From positions 116,205 to 174,663 of the forward strand of contig BFEA01000603.1 of the NCBI GenBank assembly GCA_003427395.1: DNA of 58,459 nucleotides. Reading direction: 5' to 3'. The position numbers were made by a program, and so were the translations under genes. Origin of the DNA: Chara braunii (lineage: Eukaryota; Streptophyta; Charophyceae; Charales; Characeae). Positions 1 through 12,889 of the stretch are shown piece after piece; the first letter of the stretch is position 1, and each line of letters begins with the position of its first letter. Below the pieces are notes generated by a model. It did not search any database, was not told the origin of the DNA, and was given only the letters and a program-made list of their open reading frames with translations.

Positions 1-1560
1 GAGAGGAGGCACAGTAAAAAAGTGAGCAGCAAGAAGACATGAAAAACAAGGTCGGCAAAGAAAGAGCGGCATAAAGGTAAGGAAAAGGCAATATAAAGAC
101 AGAATTGCATGATGAGACAGCGATATCACGGTTTTTATGTCCTTCATGATGTTCGCTGTAGAAGATTCTATGGTCAAACGGTTTGTTTCGATTCTGGATC
201 TACTCGTATGGGTGGAAAGGGGTTGTTGTGGAGACAGTTGCATGTGGAAGAAAGTAAGGTCATCATGGAAAGCAGTTTTCAAATGTCGTTTGAGGATTCC
301 ACTCCCAGGTGGGAGATGAACTCTGTGTATGCAGTCCCTTGAACACAACCCCCCGCCCGGAATCGTTACATTGGCAAGGACCCTTAGCTCAGTGAACTGC
401 AGACTCTATAGACCCACTGGACCACATTTATCATAGTCTTAGGGGCCTATCGTTTATGTAGTCTTCCAAAGTGGGGTGGCCACGCCTTCAACTGTCCCCG
501 TAAGGGTCTTTCACAACAATGGGTTCATACCCACCCATACCCATGTGCAAAGGTACATCATACGGCGTCCCTTCTCTAACCACGACTCGTGCGCACTAAG
601 TCCTGTTCAGCCCTTGTCCACCACTGGCAGGCTGCAGCACCAGCGATAACCCCCCTCAGCCTCAACAGGAAGTCCCTAAATCCCCCCCAAGGTGGATCAC
701 ACGGAAGGTCCCCAACACCCCCCACCCTCGAGACACCTTGCCCCACCTAGCCTATCATCAACAGGCAATGTGTCCGCTACACAGCGCTAAAGATGACTGC
801 GCGTGGATGCCCCTTGCTGGTGTGCCATAGGCCCCTTTATCCCGACACCCGAACATGTAGTGGCAACCAGGTGTGCAGATGGTGTGTCGGTCAAGGCCCT
901 CCGGTTTCCGTGCGCAAAACTGAAGGTAACCCTAGACATGACTTTCAGGCGAAGGAGGGGCGAAAGTTTTGAGGGGGAAGAGCAGGAGAGACATGATGGT
1001 TTGCGCAGCCGACCTTATCATTGTCGCCCCTCCCTTGAATTGTATGAGACAACTTGAATTCCCTCTTCAATGAGGATGAAAATTTTTTGGACAAAATTCA
1101 AAGCCTGCTAGGGGGCAGCGGACTTTCTCTCTCGTCTCCTTACATGTCACAAATCCCTTCTCACATACCTTCAACGACTGTCATAGTCCCTGCCTCTCAG
1201 CCTTGCCTTCTTTCAGTTGCACCGCGTTGTTCTAGTTGATCTCGTCATTGATAGAAAATCTTGTGATTATAGGGGCTTGGTTACTATTCTTCTTTTTCAA
1301 CAATTCCAATCCGTTGTCATTTTGGACATTTTCTAATGCAAAGGCAGATTGTCTTAAACGACCAGTACGTGGCTCAGCTAGCAAGTTCGAGCCTCGGCCG
1401 GCCGGTATGCCGAGCCGTGCTGAGGCTGGACCTACGGGGCATACACTACACGGACTTAGTTTTTGAAGAAACAAAGAGAAAAGAGAAAAAAAAAACAGCG
1501 AACAAAAAATAACAGGGAAAAGCAAAAACAAAGAGAAACATCCCAAAATTACCCCTCTTT
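1..1560. other. Intergenic DNA, no gene recognised
   Basis: The open frames here are short, overlap in several frames and show no protein family I recognise. A weak tRNA T-arm-like string (GTTCGAGCC) lies near 1385, next to GC-rich hairpin-prone sequence (about 1390-1440), but no cloverleaf can be drawn. I see no other supported feature. Confidence 0.6.
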
Positions 1561-1561
1561 T

Positions 1562-1564
<3 letters not shown>

Positions 1565-1624
<60 letters not shown>

Positions 1625-1724
1625 TTTCTGCATTTTTGCGAGAGATGCGTTCTCATTTTGCAATGTTTGGAAGGGTGCGCGGGGGGCAGAGAGAGAGAGA
1701 GAGAGAGAGAGAGGGTGCACCAAG

Positions 1725-1799
<75 letters not shown>

Positions 1800-1826
1800 C
1801 TCGCTCTCTCTCTCCCCTACACACAC

Positions 1827-1852
<26 letters not shown>
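1565..1852. repeat. Block of long GA and CT dinucleotide tracts
   Basis: Four simple tracts are separated by short unique spacers: (AG)n at about 1565-1621, (GA)n at 1688-1712, (CT)n at 1727-1797 and (CT)n at 1827-1852. Purine tracts lie on the left and pyrimidine tracts on the right of the same strand. The block can therefore fold back on itself as well as form intramolecular triplexes. Open frames over it encode only Ser-Leu or Arg-Glu runs and are not genes. Confidence 0.95.
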
Positions 1853-1858
<6 letters not shown>

Positions 1859-1929
1859 GCATGCCAACAAAAAAAAACACTTTTTTTTCTTTGTTTTTCT
1901 TTTGTTCGTTTTAGTTTTCCTTTTGTGTG

Positions 1930-2950
1930 TCATCCCGGGAAACACTGCGCCCGCCCTTGTTGGGCCGACCGGGCAGGCGCTTGGGCGACCCCCGTTGGCG
2001 CAGCGCGTTAACAGCACCACGGCCGATGTGTGGCCCAAGTACTGGTGGTTTAAGAAAAAGTTAGCAAGAGGAAGGAATCAGCGACATGAAGAAACTACAT
2101 GACTTTCACAAAATGTATATAATAAAAGCAACTAATAACGCTGGTTACTACTACTATTAAGGCTAATAAATAAGCTCCGCAACCTACATATCCGAGACCT
2201 TTGTAGAAACTGTTGTACTTTCAGAGTTGACTTTGTTATTTGACTATGGGGCAATGTCCTCACAGATCAAAGATAATGTTCCTTTATGTAGATGGCCACT
2301 GAACAAAACCAAGAACGAGGCGGCTGACCAATTCACATTCATCATGATCCGAAAGAATTCGAGCTTCTTAGTTCCATGAACGACCGTTTATAGAAGGGAA
2401 AAAAAACTCAATTCTTTTCGTTCAAGATATTATCCATTACATTGTAATTGTGATGTATTGAGGTGCATACAAGACTCGTTCATATTTATCAATCTTGAAT
2501 CTGCAAAGATTTTTTTGCGATCTCTTGAGCAGCATACCAAACTCTCTTTCACTTGCTCAAATTGCAAATGTTCAACTGTCCTGAGGGGCATATTGAACAC
2601 ATTTTAAGGACGCCATCACCAATCTGGAAAAAGAGGTCCAGACAATCCACCCTGAGCAATCCACCCTGAGATATCAAAAGCGAAGCATATGGTGATATCT
2701 CTGAGGCAAGAGAGAAAGGATACCACCACGCATTGTATGTGCCAGCATGGAGGCAGCGTGACCATTACAGCATGGCATCGAGGGATGAACAAATCATGCC
2801 ATGACGACTCACCACTCCTACACTGAAAGGAGAACGTGGACAATGTGCGCTTGTATGCCTTGACTGCAAGGGAGCTGCGTGTTTGACCAAGAAGAAACCT
2901 TTATATTCTTCGTTCTTACTCTCAATAGTCTCCTTTCACTCTTTCCCTCT
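1930..2950. other. Intergenic DNA, no gene recognised
   Basis: I see nothing recognisable in this stretch. The only local repeat is a small duplication of an ATCCACCCTGAG string near 2646-2670. Confidence 0.6.
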
Positions 2951-2989
2951 ACTCCATTTTTTTTGTAAGTATGGTAGATACTAATGTTT

Positions 2990-3320
2990 TTATTTCAAAT
3001 GGTGTGTCGATACGCCATAAAGTTGGTACTTCCCAGATTTATACTAAGTCGGATAGGAACTCAGAAGCCAGACTTGAGTTCAACTTTAAGACCAAGTTCA
3101 ACTAACTCCTTAAGTGTCAATCTTGATGAAGCTTCTTTTTACTTGTCTATGACTTTCTTCAGAGGTAACCATTGCTTTCCCTCTATAAACCCAGTTAGAA
3201 CCCCTAACTGTACTTCCTTCTATGATTTGGTTGAATATAATGCGTGCATCCCTACTTCGACTTTTAAGTTGACTTATATTGAAATGAACATCGTTCATCC
3301 ACTCCAGGAGGTCAATCTGA
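2990..3320. mobile_element. Rearranged fragment of the A/B dispersed element
   Basis: Two pieces of the large element described at 9187-13220 and 16366-20260 are joined here. Bases about 3023-3105 (TTTATACTAAGTCGGATAGG) resemble arm B around 18285-18355 in the plus direction. Bases about 3163-3290 (AGGTAACCATTGCTT, then TATAAACCCAGTTA) resemble arm A around 9638-9760. The two pieces are neighbours here but far apart, and in opposite relative orientation, in the fuller copies, so this is a deleted and rearranged remnant. The family is not identified. Confidence 0.6.
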
Positions 3321-3565
3321 GAGATTAAATTACCAAGCGTGTGGTGGAAAATTGATATTTTTGGGACGTAACTCCCAGCGTGGGTTGCTGACCAAGTATA
3401 ACCAGGCAGCAGACCTTTCAGTTTTGACATAGAGATGAAACCTGAAGGGCGACCGCCCTAGTGAGGGAATCAACTCAAGTGGTAAGTAGAGGGGTCGAGA
3501 GTTAGTATCTCTGCTCTCTGCGTAGGTGCGTGGGTGCGCTTGTGCTCGGCGGTCGGTGCTCTACG

Positions 3566-3569
<4 letters not shown>

Positions 3570-3618
<49 letters not shown>
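3570..3618. repeat. (CT)n microsatellite
   Basis: About 24 CT units interrupted only at the right end. It is followed by a short C run and by a small GA run at about 3684. Confidence 0.95.
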
Positions 3619-3624
<6 letters not shown>

Positions 3625-4483
3625 GCTTCCCCCCCCTGTGTGGGCCTTCCGCTTTGGTGCTGAGTGGAAGGGATTCTGAATGTGAGAGAGAGAGCGTTGT
3701 TTTCCCTTATAGTATTGTGGTGTCCATCAAATGATAGGGCAACACTGTCCACACAACTCGCCAATGGTAAGCAGCTATTGGCCTCCTGCCTTGGCTGCCT
3801 CCTACCCCTTTTGAGTCGGATGTATTTTTTCCTAAGTGTATTTCGAACTCAGCGGCCACTTGGAGATGTTAAACTCAACTTGGAAAAAAAAAAAAAAAAA
3901 AAACCTAAACCACCATTACCTGTCAGGTTTTAGCCCCAAATGATAAGATAACCTACATTGTATTCTTCGGGGTTCGGGACGTCGTTGGGCTGTCGTTAGT
4001 AAATGTCGTTGGCGGCCTTTGTTGCGTTTTCGCCCTCGGAAACTTGCAGTGAGAGGTTTGTGGCCAATGTATTGAAAGGTAGTGGTGGTTTGTGAAATAA
4101 CAACTGAACCAAGTGACCCGACAGGAGACGGACTGCACCGTGTGGAGTACATAGTTGGGCCAGTCGGGACATGTGGTACATCGAGGATGCCGAACAAGGC
4201 TCAAGAGCAATGCATGTTTCCACGTCGCGACAAATGGGCGAGCGTGTACAGCGAGGTGTAGGGGTCTCGCTCCACCACTTACTACATGTACAAAAGTCAA
4301 AATTTTTCACGGTGTAATTTTTCATGCTCTGATTGAAGTTTTCTTCTCATTTGCACATTTAGGGATGTGCGACGTGTATATTTCCACGACGTAGTTGGAG
4401 AGTTGTTCGATGCCCTAAGTAGGTCGTCTTGCATGGCGTGGGGTAGATGCGCAATGCCACGTGGGAAGGATGGCGCCAGAGTG

Positions 4484-4605
4484 GGGGGGGGGGGGACATG
4501 AGAAAAAAAAAAGTAACAAAGGTATGTCCTATCGGATTTCTTTTGGGCTCGCTCAAAGCGTCACACGGGGACTGGTTTCACTTTCGAAAGGATTGTAGAT
4601 TAAAA

Positions 4606-4636
<31 letters not shown>

Positions 4637-4642
4637 AATATT
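4484..4642. repeat. Poly-G, poly-A and (AAT)n simple tracts
   Basis: A G run (about 4484-4496), an A run (about 4503-4512) and an ATA/ATAA-type array (about 4603-4642) lie close together in otherwise ordinary AT-rich DNA. Confidence 0.85.
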
Positions 4643-4779
4643 TTTTTTAATTGACACCCGTATTCATTTTACATGGGACGTCTTCTTGATATTGGATACG
4701 TCTTGGCCAAACATGTATTCCCAGTCCTTCCCAAATAAACTTACCCTCGCATTAGGGGTTAAATTCGCTTTCAATTTTA

Positions 4780-5718
4780 ACTCATATTTCATCTTTATAA
4801 CATAATGAAGAGTCCCAACAAAAAAAACAAAATGAAAAAAAAACATCCAAAAATCCAAAAAAAAACTATATTATGCAAAAAGATAAATTGAACAACTTTT
4901 GCCTCAGACTCACATTGAAATTATTTACCAAACTTAAAATCAAAATTTAATTAAAATCAGGGTAACCGACGTTCGGGACAGGCTGAACGCCCGAACCCGA
5001 ACGCCCGAACGTATGGGACCCCTTGGGGATGCGTTCGGCCGTTCGGGCCGAACGCGGACCCAAAAAAAAAAAAAAAAAAAGTCATAAAAAACATCTGAAA
5101 AAAAAATATGTTATGGAGAAAAATAAATCAAACACGAATTGCCTGAGCATTACGTCCGAATTCCTTACCAAATTTGAAATAAAAATAAAATACACAAAAC
5201 AAATATTAATAATAAAAATAAATAGAAATAAAAAGAGAATTAAATTTAGTGAGTGCGCGAGCATGTTTTCAACAACGCCATCTTTGGTGATTTTTCATTT
5301 TTTTTTGGCATAGCTAAATGCCCTGAAAATTTACACATGTGTAATTCACATAGTACAAAACCCCATTAAAAAGTTTCAAAAAATAATAAAATTGTTTAGA
5401 CCCTGAACTAAAGTGAAAACAAAAAGTAAAAAGTGAAAAACAACGTGGGCGAGCACATTTTGACACCGCCATCTTTGGCGATTTTTAATTCTTATTTGGC
5501 TAAGCTAAATGACTTGAAAATTTATAGGTATGTACCTCACGTCATAGAGAACTCATAAAAAAAAATTCAAAAAAACAAAAATATATTTTTAGGCCTCGAA
5601 ATAAGTTTTGGCGGGGGCCGAACGTCGTCGGGTTCGGGCCCCGTACGAGACCCCGAACGCCCGAACGTACGGAGGTCCGCCCGGGGGCCTCCGTATGTAC
5701 GGGATGGTAACCATGATT

Positions 5719-5752
<34 letters not shown>

Positions 5753-5760
5753 GTCCGGTC
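4780..5760. repeat. Complex repeat: AT-rich units punctuated by GC islands
   Basis: An AT-rich unit is repeated. Bases 4803-4930 resemble 5062-5200 (both contain AAACATC, TTATG, then ATTGCCT/TTGCCTCAG and CTTACCAAA-type strings), and 5265-5360 resemble 5460-5560 (CGCCATCTTTGG then GATTTTT). Two GC islands at about 4965-5060 and 5600-5705 carry repeated GAACGCCCGAACG strings and their complements, so each island is self-complementary and the two can pair with each other. No coding frame is supported. It may be the remains of a nested transposable element, but the family is not identified. Confidence 0.6.
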
Positions 5761-5764
5761 GGGT

Positions 5765-7080
5765 AAATGGACAAGGATCACTCCGATAGCCTAGATAGAG
5801 ATTGATTATTTTAAACGTCAGGTTCAATGCGATGTATTTCAAGTGTGATGGTTTATTTCGAACATGTACATGTCATCATCCTCATGCTATACAGCAAGGC
5901 GCTTTAAGGTATTGCATTATATATATATATATATAATTTTTAAGTACTGCCTTACTTAATATTCAATATATCTAAATCAAATTTATATTATTTTCTCATT
6001 TTATAAAGTATATAATGATTATTTATAATATGTATGATGAATTAGGTATACATGTATATGTTCATAATGTTCATAAAGTTTAATTTAATTATATAGATAT
6101 TTTATATGTTCAGGTTATAAATCAAAAGTCTCTTAATTCTATTAATTTTGATGAACATAGTTTTTTTTAAATAAAATAAAGTTATTTTTTTAAGTATATG
6201 ATTGTTATTTGTAATATGTATTTTGAATTGCATATACATGTATATCTTTATACCGCTCATAAATTATAATTTAATTATATAAATATTTCATATGTTTATA
6301 AATGTTATATTATATGTTTGGGTTGAAGATCGTAACTCTTTTTATTTTGTTAATTTTGACAAACATTGTCAATTGTTTTTATAAGGGAAACTAAAAAAAC
6401 GAGAAGTTAAAAATATAGAAAGACTTACAAACAAAAAAAAATATTTATCATTTATGGTATAAGCAAATTATAATATCACATCCTTCGAATAAAACCCAGT
6501 TAAAAAATAAAATAAAATTAAAGGCATGCTGCCTATTAAAAACATAGCATAAGTAAAAGGTAATAAAAAAGTTGATCCTTTCATTTATGGAGTCTTATTT
6601 GTGCTGATTTTCCTACAACTTCAATAAAGAGTGAAACATAAATTGTAGTTAGTGCATGAATTTTCATATTAAAAAAAATGAAAGAAGGTTCTCATACAAA
6701 ACACTAGCACAAGCAAAAATTATTGAAAAATTTACTATTTAAAAAATATCAAATCAACCACTTAGGTTCACTTTGCTCTGTCGGTGAACCACGGTTGTAA
6801 GAGAGTGTTCTTTCCTTTTATTTGATTTTTTATCCTTTGGTCTCTCATCTCTCGAGGCGTTCACTATAAAGTGGATTGATGGCGAAAATAGCTTAATGGT
6901 ATATAACTAATTTTAAAACTAAGATATGAATTATCTTTTAGGTATTAATGAATGCAATATTGTTTTTCATGCGTTTACTCGTTGATTTATGACACAATAA
7001 TTTAATATCATATAATCGTAGTGTATATCATTGTATAATGTTTTGTTTTACAAAGTACATTATTTTTTTTATTTTTTTTT
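5765..7080. other. Very AT-rich stretch without genes
   Basis: Composition changes sharply to roughly 75-80 percent A+T by eye, with TA-dinucleotide runs (about 5920-5935) and repeated strings such as TATAATTTAATTATATA at about 6070-6090 and 6260-6280. Those two regions look like an old duplication. No open frame of note occurs. It could be decayed transposon or matrix-attachment-like DNA, but nothing in the sequence decides this. Confidence 0.6.
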
Positions 7081-7099
7081 TTGCTTATTAGTTATACTA

Positions 7100-7660
7100 G
7101 GAGATAAAGTGTTTAGTTAAACACCCATTTACCCCACCGTCCTAAATTAGGGGGGACTGGTAGTACAGGTCCATGACGACTACTAGTAGCACAATTAAGA
7201 GAATTGGCGGAATAACAAAATTGAAAAATACGTCGAATTGCCCCAACAATTTATTTCACAGTTGAAATGATTTTTAATTCAAAAAAATATATTGTTTCTA
7301 TAAAAACCATGATGAAATTTACGGACCCTTTGGACGTGAAAAATCGTTGAAGTCGGGGTACTTTTCCTGTTTGTCGACGTATGATAGAGCGACAAAGATG
7401 AAATTTTGGATGAATCGGCACAATATTTATTTTACGTTCTTTTTGGTGGAAATATCACAACCAAAACTACATAGCTTCCAATTTCCAGAGTAGTTGAGTC
7501 ATCATTATGAGCGTAAAAAATCGTGGAAGTTGGGGTACTTTCCTTGTTGGCATGACTGTATAATTTCCCATAAGAGTAAGGTTCATCATGAAGTTGAGGG
7601 TTTGAGGCATGTGGACTCTTAGTTACGTTGTTGTGCATATATTAAATATCCGATTGATGT
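7100..7660 (-). mobile_element. Degenerate copy of the CCACCCC terminal-inverted-repeat element
   Basis: Read on the minus strand, this copy matches the elements at 14190-14645 and 47559-48137. It has two internal subunits containing a CAACTTC...CGATTTTT...CGCTC string (about 7500-7550 and 7330-7370). These are followed by a CTACTAGTA block (about 7175-7190) and a G/C-run terminus next to a GTTTAACTAAAC flank (7109-7125). It is diverged and its outer boundary is uncertain. It carries no coding capacity and is presumably non-autonomous. Confidence 0.6.
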
Positions 7661-7679
7661 ACAACTTTCAACAGTGAGC

Positions 7680-9180
7680 CGGTTATAATTTAGAAGTGAA
7701 AAAAAAAAAAAATATAATTTAGTTAGTGAATAGCATTTGTATATTAAATACTAATATTTGTGACGAACTACATTGTCGGCGAATACCCTTACAAGGGCAT
7801 CCGCCCTGTATTTTGCAAATGAAAGAAAATAAGCAGTTTAAGGTCTTAGTACATCGTGCGGGTTGAGACAGTGTATGTTGGTTATGCTGACTGAATAGTT
7901 TAGTAGATTAGAGGGTGTATGGGCGCGCTGACAAGGTTTTTAGGTAGCGTGAATCTAATGATGAAGTTAGATTTAAGGGATAATGAGTGGTTTTGCGGCT
8001 ACAGGAGGAAAAACCTGCACGGCACACGGGTGAGTACGAACGAACTGATGGTCCGGAGGAGGAGTTGGGAGAGCAGAAACAAGAATTTGAACCTTCTATC
8101 TTGCTCGTTCGCAACGAATTCGAGCAGGAAAAATACGATAGATGAGCGTTTTGCGGTGGGAGCGACTTGAATCACGGGGGTTGTTTTTGATATTAGTGGG
8201 TAGACTTCGAAATGTGGTAGATCGAGGTTGCGCTTAAGGGTGATGACTACGTGGAGGTAGCAGATAGGAGGAAGCAAGGATCACAAATGGAGAGACAACT
8301 TACCGCCGCAACCCAGAGGTACGAGATGAGTTAAAAGACGAGTTGCAGTGTGAAACCATATGTTAACGCAAGAACAGTTTTGGTGGTGTATCTTCCCATG
8401 ATTCAACGAAAGATTCAACTTTATTTTTTTTGCAAGTAATGAAGAAGAAGTGATTGCGCGGTTTGTCTTGCTCACCATCCTACACAGTGGAAGTCTTTTT
8501 CTTGAAACTTTTCGTTTCATGGAGACCACTATGCCACAGATCCTGCTCTTGTTGGTGATCACGATCCTTGTTTTGCGGCTGCTCGACCAATGCAGCCGTC
8601 GTCCTGTCGTTTTGCCTCCTCGGTGACTCTGGGCGAACCTGGCCTCCTAGATGGCTCGGTGCATTTAGATAGCCAGACATGCTGCGGAATGGAAAGGAAA
8701 AACGAAAAAGCTAGAGGGAGGGAGTCAGTAGGATCGACGCAAAGGAGGAGATGGAAATGAGAGAGAGAGAGAGAGAGAAAGAGTGAGAGGTAAGGAGAAG
8801 TTAATGAAGAAGCGCGTTGATCAGGGCGTTGGATGTAATGCGGGCACAGTGGACTATGTATGAGCAAAAATAAGTTTAGAGGATTGCTGAGGACAATGCA
8901 GCTGCCCTTGTTGAGCACTTGTTAAGCAGCCTTGTGCATTACTGCGCATTACATGTTGCCGTTTCTGCGTATTACCGCTGCATACTGTTGTTGCTCTCAA
9001 ACGACGCCTAGCTGCAAAACTGGGTCGCTGCCTTCTCTGTAGCCATTTAACAGATCACTCGGGAAAGATCTGTTTGATTCCTAGCAATCTTGTGTTGCTG
9101 TTTTCGGGGTATAGATGATGTCCTTTCCTTTCTTTACCTTCAAGTTTTTGCAGAGTCGCCTCCAGTCAAGTATCAAGGTT
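7680..9180. other. Intergenic DNA, no gene recognised
   Basis: Open frames are short and unrecognised. A short GA run lies at about 8758-8778. The string TATCTTCCCATG (about 8387-8400), followed by an AAGATTCA block, resembles part of the TIR elements at 36177-36301 and 36556-36684 and may be a relic of that family. Confidence 0.5.
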
Positions 9181-9914
9181 GCTGAGTCATACGACACCGA
9201 CGCTACTATATTTCGTTCTGTGAGAAGAGGGGCTGCTACCGATAGGAAGAGTTAGTGCGGCAGTGTAGAGAATTTTTGCGAGCATCGTGGAGTCTGAGGT
9301 AATTGCCACGAATCTGAGGATTGTCGGAAGGTCAACGCTCAACAGTTTGGCTTCAGTTTGATCAGCGGTTGCACGTTTTGACCGCCATTGTCGGGGCCTC
9401 TGGCGCAAGAAGATATCAAGGCCCTCTCATGAGATTTGAGTTAGTCTCTCTCTTATATCTCGAGATTTTAAAATCCCTCCTTCTGCCCTTCTCAATCTCA
9501 GTCTAATCCTGTTCAGAGAGGAGGGCGGCAAGTGGGAATGCAACTCGTAGGACCGCATCAAGACTCTGTGGGGAATCTGCCCACCGATTGCGGGTGCTCT
9601 GCCGGAACTCAGGAGGAGTTCTGGAGGCAGAGAACTTAGAGGTAACCATTGCTTCATTCTATAAACCCAGTTATAAACCCTATCTGTATTTTTCGCTGTA
9701 ATTTGACTGAGTATATTATATACAACCCTATTTTGACTTTGAGTTTGACTTTCAAGATATAACTAAAATTTAAGTAAAGGAAGACATGCGCAATTTCAGT
9801 TTCAGTTTTATTGTTTGTCTAAAAACAGATTGTAAAAGGGGTTTGCATATTGGGGAAAGGTGAGAGGAAGGTGGTTTTGCTTGTGTTTGACTGGGTCAAC
9901 CAAAGGCTAGACAA

Positions 9915-10640
9915 GTCTCCATAAGTTTGGAGGGTCTAGTGCTATGTTTATTTTTTATTGTCTGGATGACCTTAAAGGTTTCCATAAGTTTGAATGGTCC
10001 GGTTGCTCTAATCTGTGAGGGTTGTTTGTGATTGCATTTTAAGGGACAAAGCATACTTCCATAAGTTTGGATGGCTTGGTTGCCTTCTTTTATTTGGGAT
10101 TATTAATGCTTATTAGTTTCTGGAAGACAGAATTTAGCAAGTTCCATAAGCTTCGATGATTTTGACTTCGTCTTATCTATTCTAAGGGAAGATCGGACGA
10201 AGGACTGAACAAGTTTCCATAAGTTCGGATGGTTTGATATGGAGCCACGCACATGCTGTCACCAGAAAGGATAAATTTGTATATACTTTTATATTATTCC
10301 TCCTTCTGAACAGGGTAGTTAAACATGTTTCCATAAGTTTAGATGGTCTAATTATAGTTTATCATAAACTGAAAAGAGTATAAATTAAAAATAAATTTTT
10401 GGTAAGAATAGGCAGGCTAAACCTTGTTTATAAGTTGAGCGGTTCAGTCATATGCTGCTTTAAGAGTCTCAGGTGCAAAGAGTTATATATAATTTTGATA
10501 TACAAATAGTTCAGAGCGACTAGGTTGGACAGCCTAGTCACATGCCCAAGAAAGAGAAAAGTTCTTGTCTCATGTGTTTGTGTATATCTAATGGCTGAGG
10601 CAGACAAATTTTTATAAGTTTGGATGGTCTAGCTTTATGC
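9915..10640. repeat. Array of spaced CCATAAGTTTGGATGG motifs in arm A
   Basis: About eight copies of a roughly 20-bp motif (TTCCATAAGTTTGGATGGTC and close variants) occur at about 9920, 9980, 10050, 10141, 10216, 10329, 10430 and 10612. They are separated by 55-180 bp of non-repeated sequence. Only the motif is conserved, not the spacers. This is unlike an ordinary tandem repeat and suggests a binding site or a structural element that the mobile element needs. Confidence 0.75.
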
Positions 10641-10939
10641 CCTGTGTAAGATGGGTATAAGAGACAAATCATTGAAAGATTATGAACTATTGTTTAACAA
10701 AGTTTAACATTGGGGTTGGTGAGAGTATTTACCATTATGGTTTGGCTTTGTATGTGGATGAGTGAGATCAATTCTTAGTTTGAGTTTTTAGTTTAAAGGT
10801 AGTTGATTCAGTTGTTCGCCACATGCTAGAGTTATATGAGTTAGTTCAATTTCTGCATTTTCTGATATGACTTTTTTTTTATGTAGGTCAATTCTCGCAT
10901 TTTCTGGGATCATTCAAGTTTGTTATACTTGGCTTTGTA

Positions 10940-11475
10940 TAAATCTTGGTAAGTTACTTTCTCTACGGGAAGCGCTGTCGGAATTTTTACAAATCCAAGG
11001 AGTTAGTCAAATATGAATTTCGAAGTTTAACTTTTTTTCTAAATTTTATATCCGGCTTAGTAAAAATATGAAAATTCTTCTTTTATAGAAAAAGTGTTGC
11101 CCGAATTTTTGCTGATTCGGGGAGTTAGACAAAATTTGACTTTGAAAAGTCAAGACTATTTCAGATTCTGAACTTGGCTTTCTATAAATTTTGGAAAGCT
11201 ACTTTCTCTACGGGAAGCGCTGCCGAAATTTATACAAATATAAGAAGTTAGTTAAATTTTGTCTTGATAGAACTCAAGTTTTATGTTTGAGTTCATATTT
11301 TGAGTCAGTATAAATCTGGGAAGTCTACGTCTCTAAAGGAGATGCTGCCCAAATTTTTACTACTTAACGGAGTTAGACTTTCAGACTTAGAGATTATTTC
11401 AGTTTTTGTATTGGAGTTAGTATAAATTATGAAAATATATTTTTCCTACGGGAAGCGCTGCCAAAAATTTCTTAG
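10940..11475. repeat. Five-copy array of a ~115-bp unit in arm A
   Basis: A unit containing TTTCTCTACGGGAAGCGCTG, then an AATTTTTAC block and a GGAGTTAG block, recurs with a period of about 110-130 bp (about 10957, 11080, 11207, 11325 and 11446). The copies are diverged. The same array is present in arm B at 18120-18650, so it existed before the two arms separated. Confidence 0.75.
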
Positions 11476-12889
11476 TTTAAAAGAGATGGATTATATTTTG
11501 ACAAGTGACGATTCTGGCGATCCATTCTGCATAGGGGAGATTCTGTCATAGGTCTACCTTTCTTTGGGCACTGACTTAGAGGTAAATTTAGGTTTGGTTC
11601 TCAGAAGAATCTTGAGTGAGAACGTGTCATGAGGAATTATTCTCCATATACTTATAAACCTAGTTTAGGAATTGATCTGTCATGTCTTCTTGATCGTTTC
11701 GATTCAGGATTTGAACTAGATTCAGCTTGATCCCACGAGGATCATCTTCTGCTATCACAGATAACACGTTGGTTGCCTATTCGTCGGTTTACGAATCAAC
11801 TGCACTATTTTCACTCAACCTAAAGACTTTAACCCTATGGTTTGAATTATTTTGTTGAGTTTTGAATGGTCATTTAAGAAAGATACTCAGTATTTTATTT
11901 TGAGAGTTGCACAAAGAGTGAGACTTGTGTTGCCGAAACGAAGAAGTGTGAGCGCAGAGAATGATTGAAGTTAACCCTGTGTAATGTGTGGACTTTGATT
12001 GAATCTTTGATGTGATTGCAAATATATTTTATGGTTCGGACTTTCAATTTGACTGTCTGCGATCACATATATATATATGGTTGGGCGGAGTCTCACTGTG
12101 ATTGTGAGAAGTGATAATATCATATTATATACCCCTTTTATATATATACATATGTACATACATATGTACATACATATGTCTTGAGTGTTCGCGCGGTCTA
12201 TTGCGACCGTGCATAAGTGTTGAATAGATTATGTCTTGAGAGAAAAGGGAGACCTCATTTGACCCTTCTACTTTTTAAAGTTTCTATAGATGGACATTGG
12301 AGTCCGTGGTAGTCGTCAAAGTCAAACCCCTTGAGTTCTCTCCAGACCCTCGATGATGGAGCTGGTCTCCAGGACAATAAGAGACGAGTGTCACCACAGG
12401 TATAAACTTGTGTACCACCCACTCTCTGCAGGGTGCAGAAGAGGGCGTGGTTCTCAACCGCACTCAGCGGTTGTCTATCATCGAGAGATTAACCCCTCAA
12501 GGCATGTGTCAACAGACACTTGAGTATCGAACGCGACCCTCAAGACCATCAAGGACCGCCCGATTATGGGTACTGCATAGTACGTCATCATTGCGAATGT
12601 TGGCGTATGCTTGCATTGCTAGTCGGTATGAGAAGGTTCTACGTTCGCGTGGTTTTATACTAAGTCTCACGCGTGTCGCTTAACCGATTTTGGTGTCGGA
12701 AGGTTATGAGTTGGATACTAAAGAGACTATGAATGTTGTTGTGTTGTATTGAGTGTGTTTTTAATTTTATGTTTTTTTTTTATAGTGTGGTGTAACGTGT
12801 GGTGATTGGGATGCGTCTTAGTCGACCGGCGATAAGTCAAGCTTGGGACTTCAGCCCCCCAATACGTCGGTTCGCGTGTGGGTCCGATA

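Noticed and set aside
1463-2011. 182-residue Arg-Glu/Ser-Leu protein
   Set aside because: It is a shadow of GA and CT dinucleotide tracts; equivalent frames exist on both strands.
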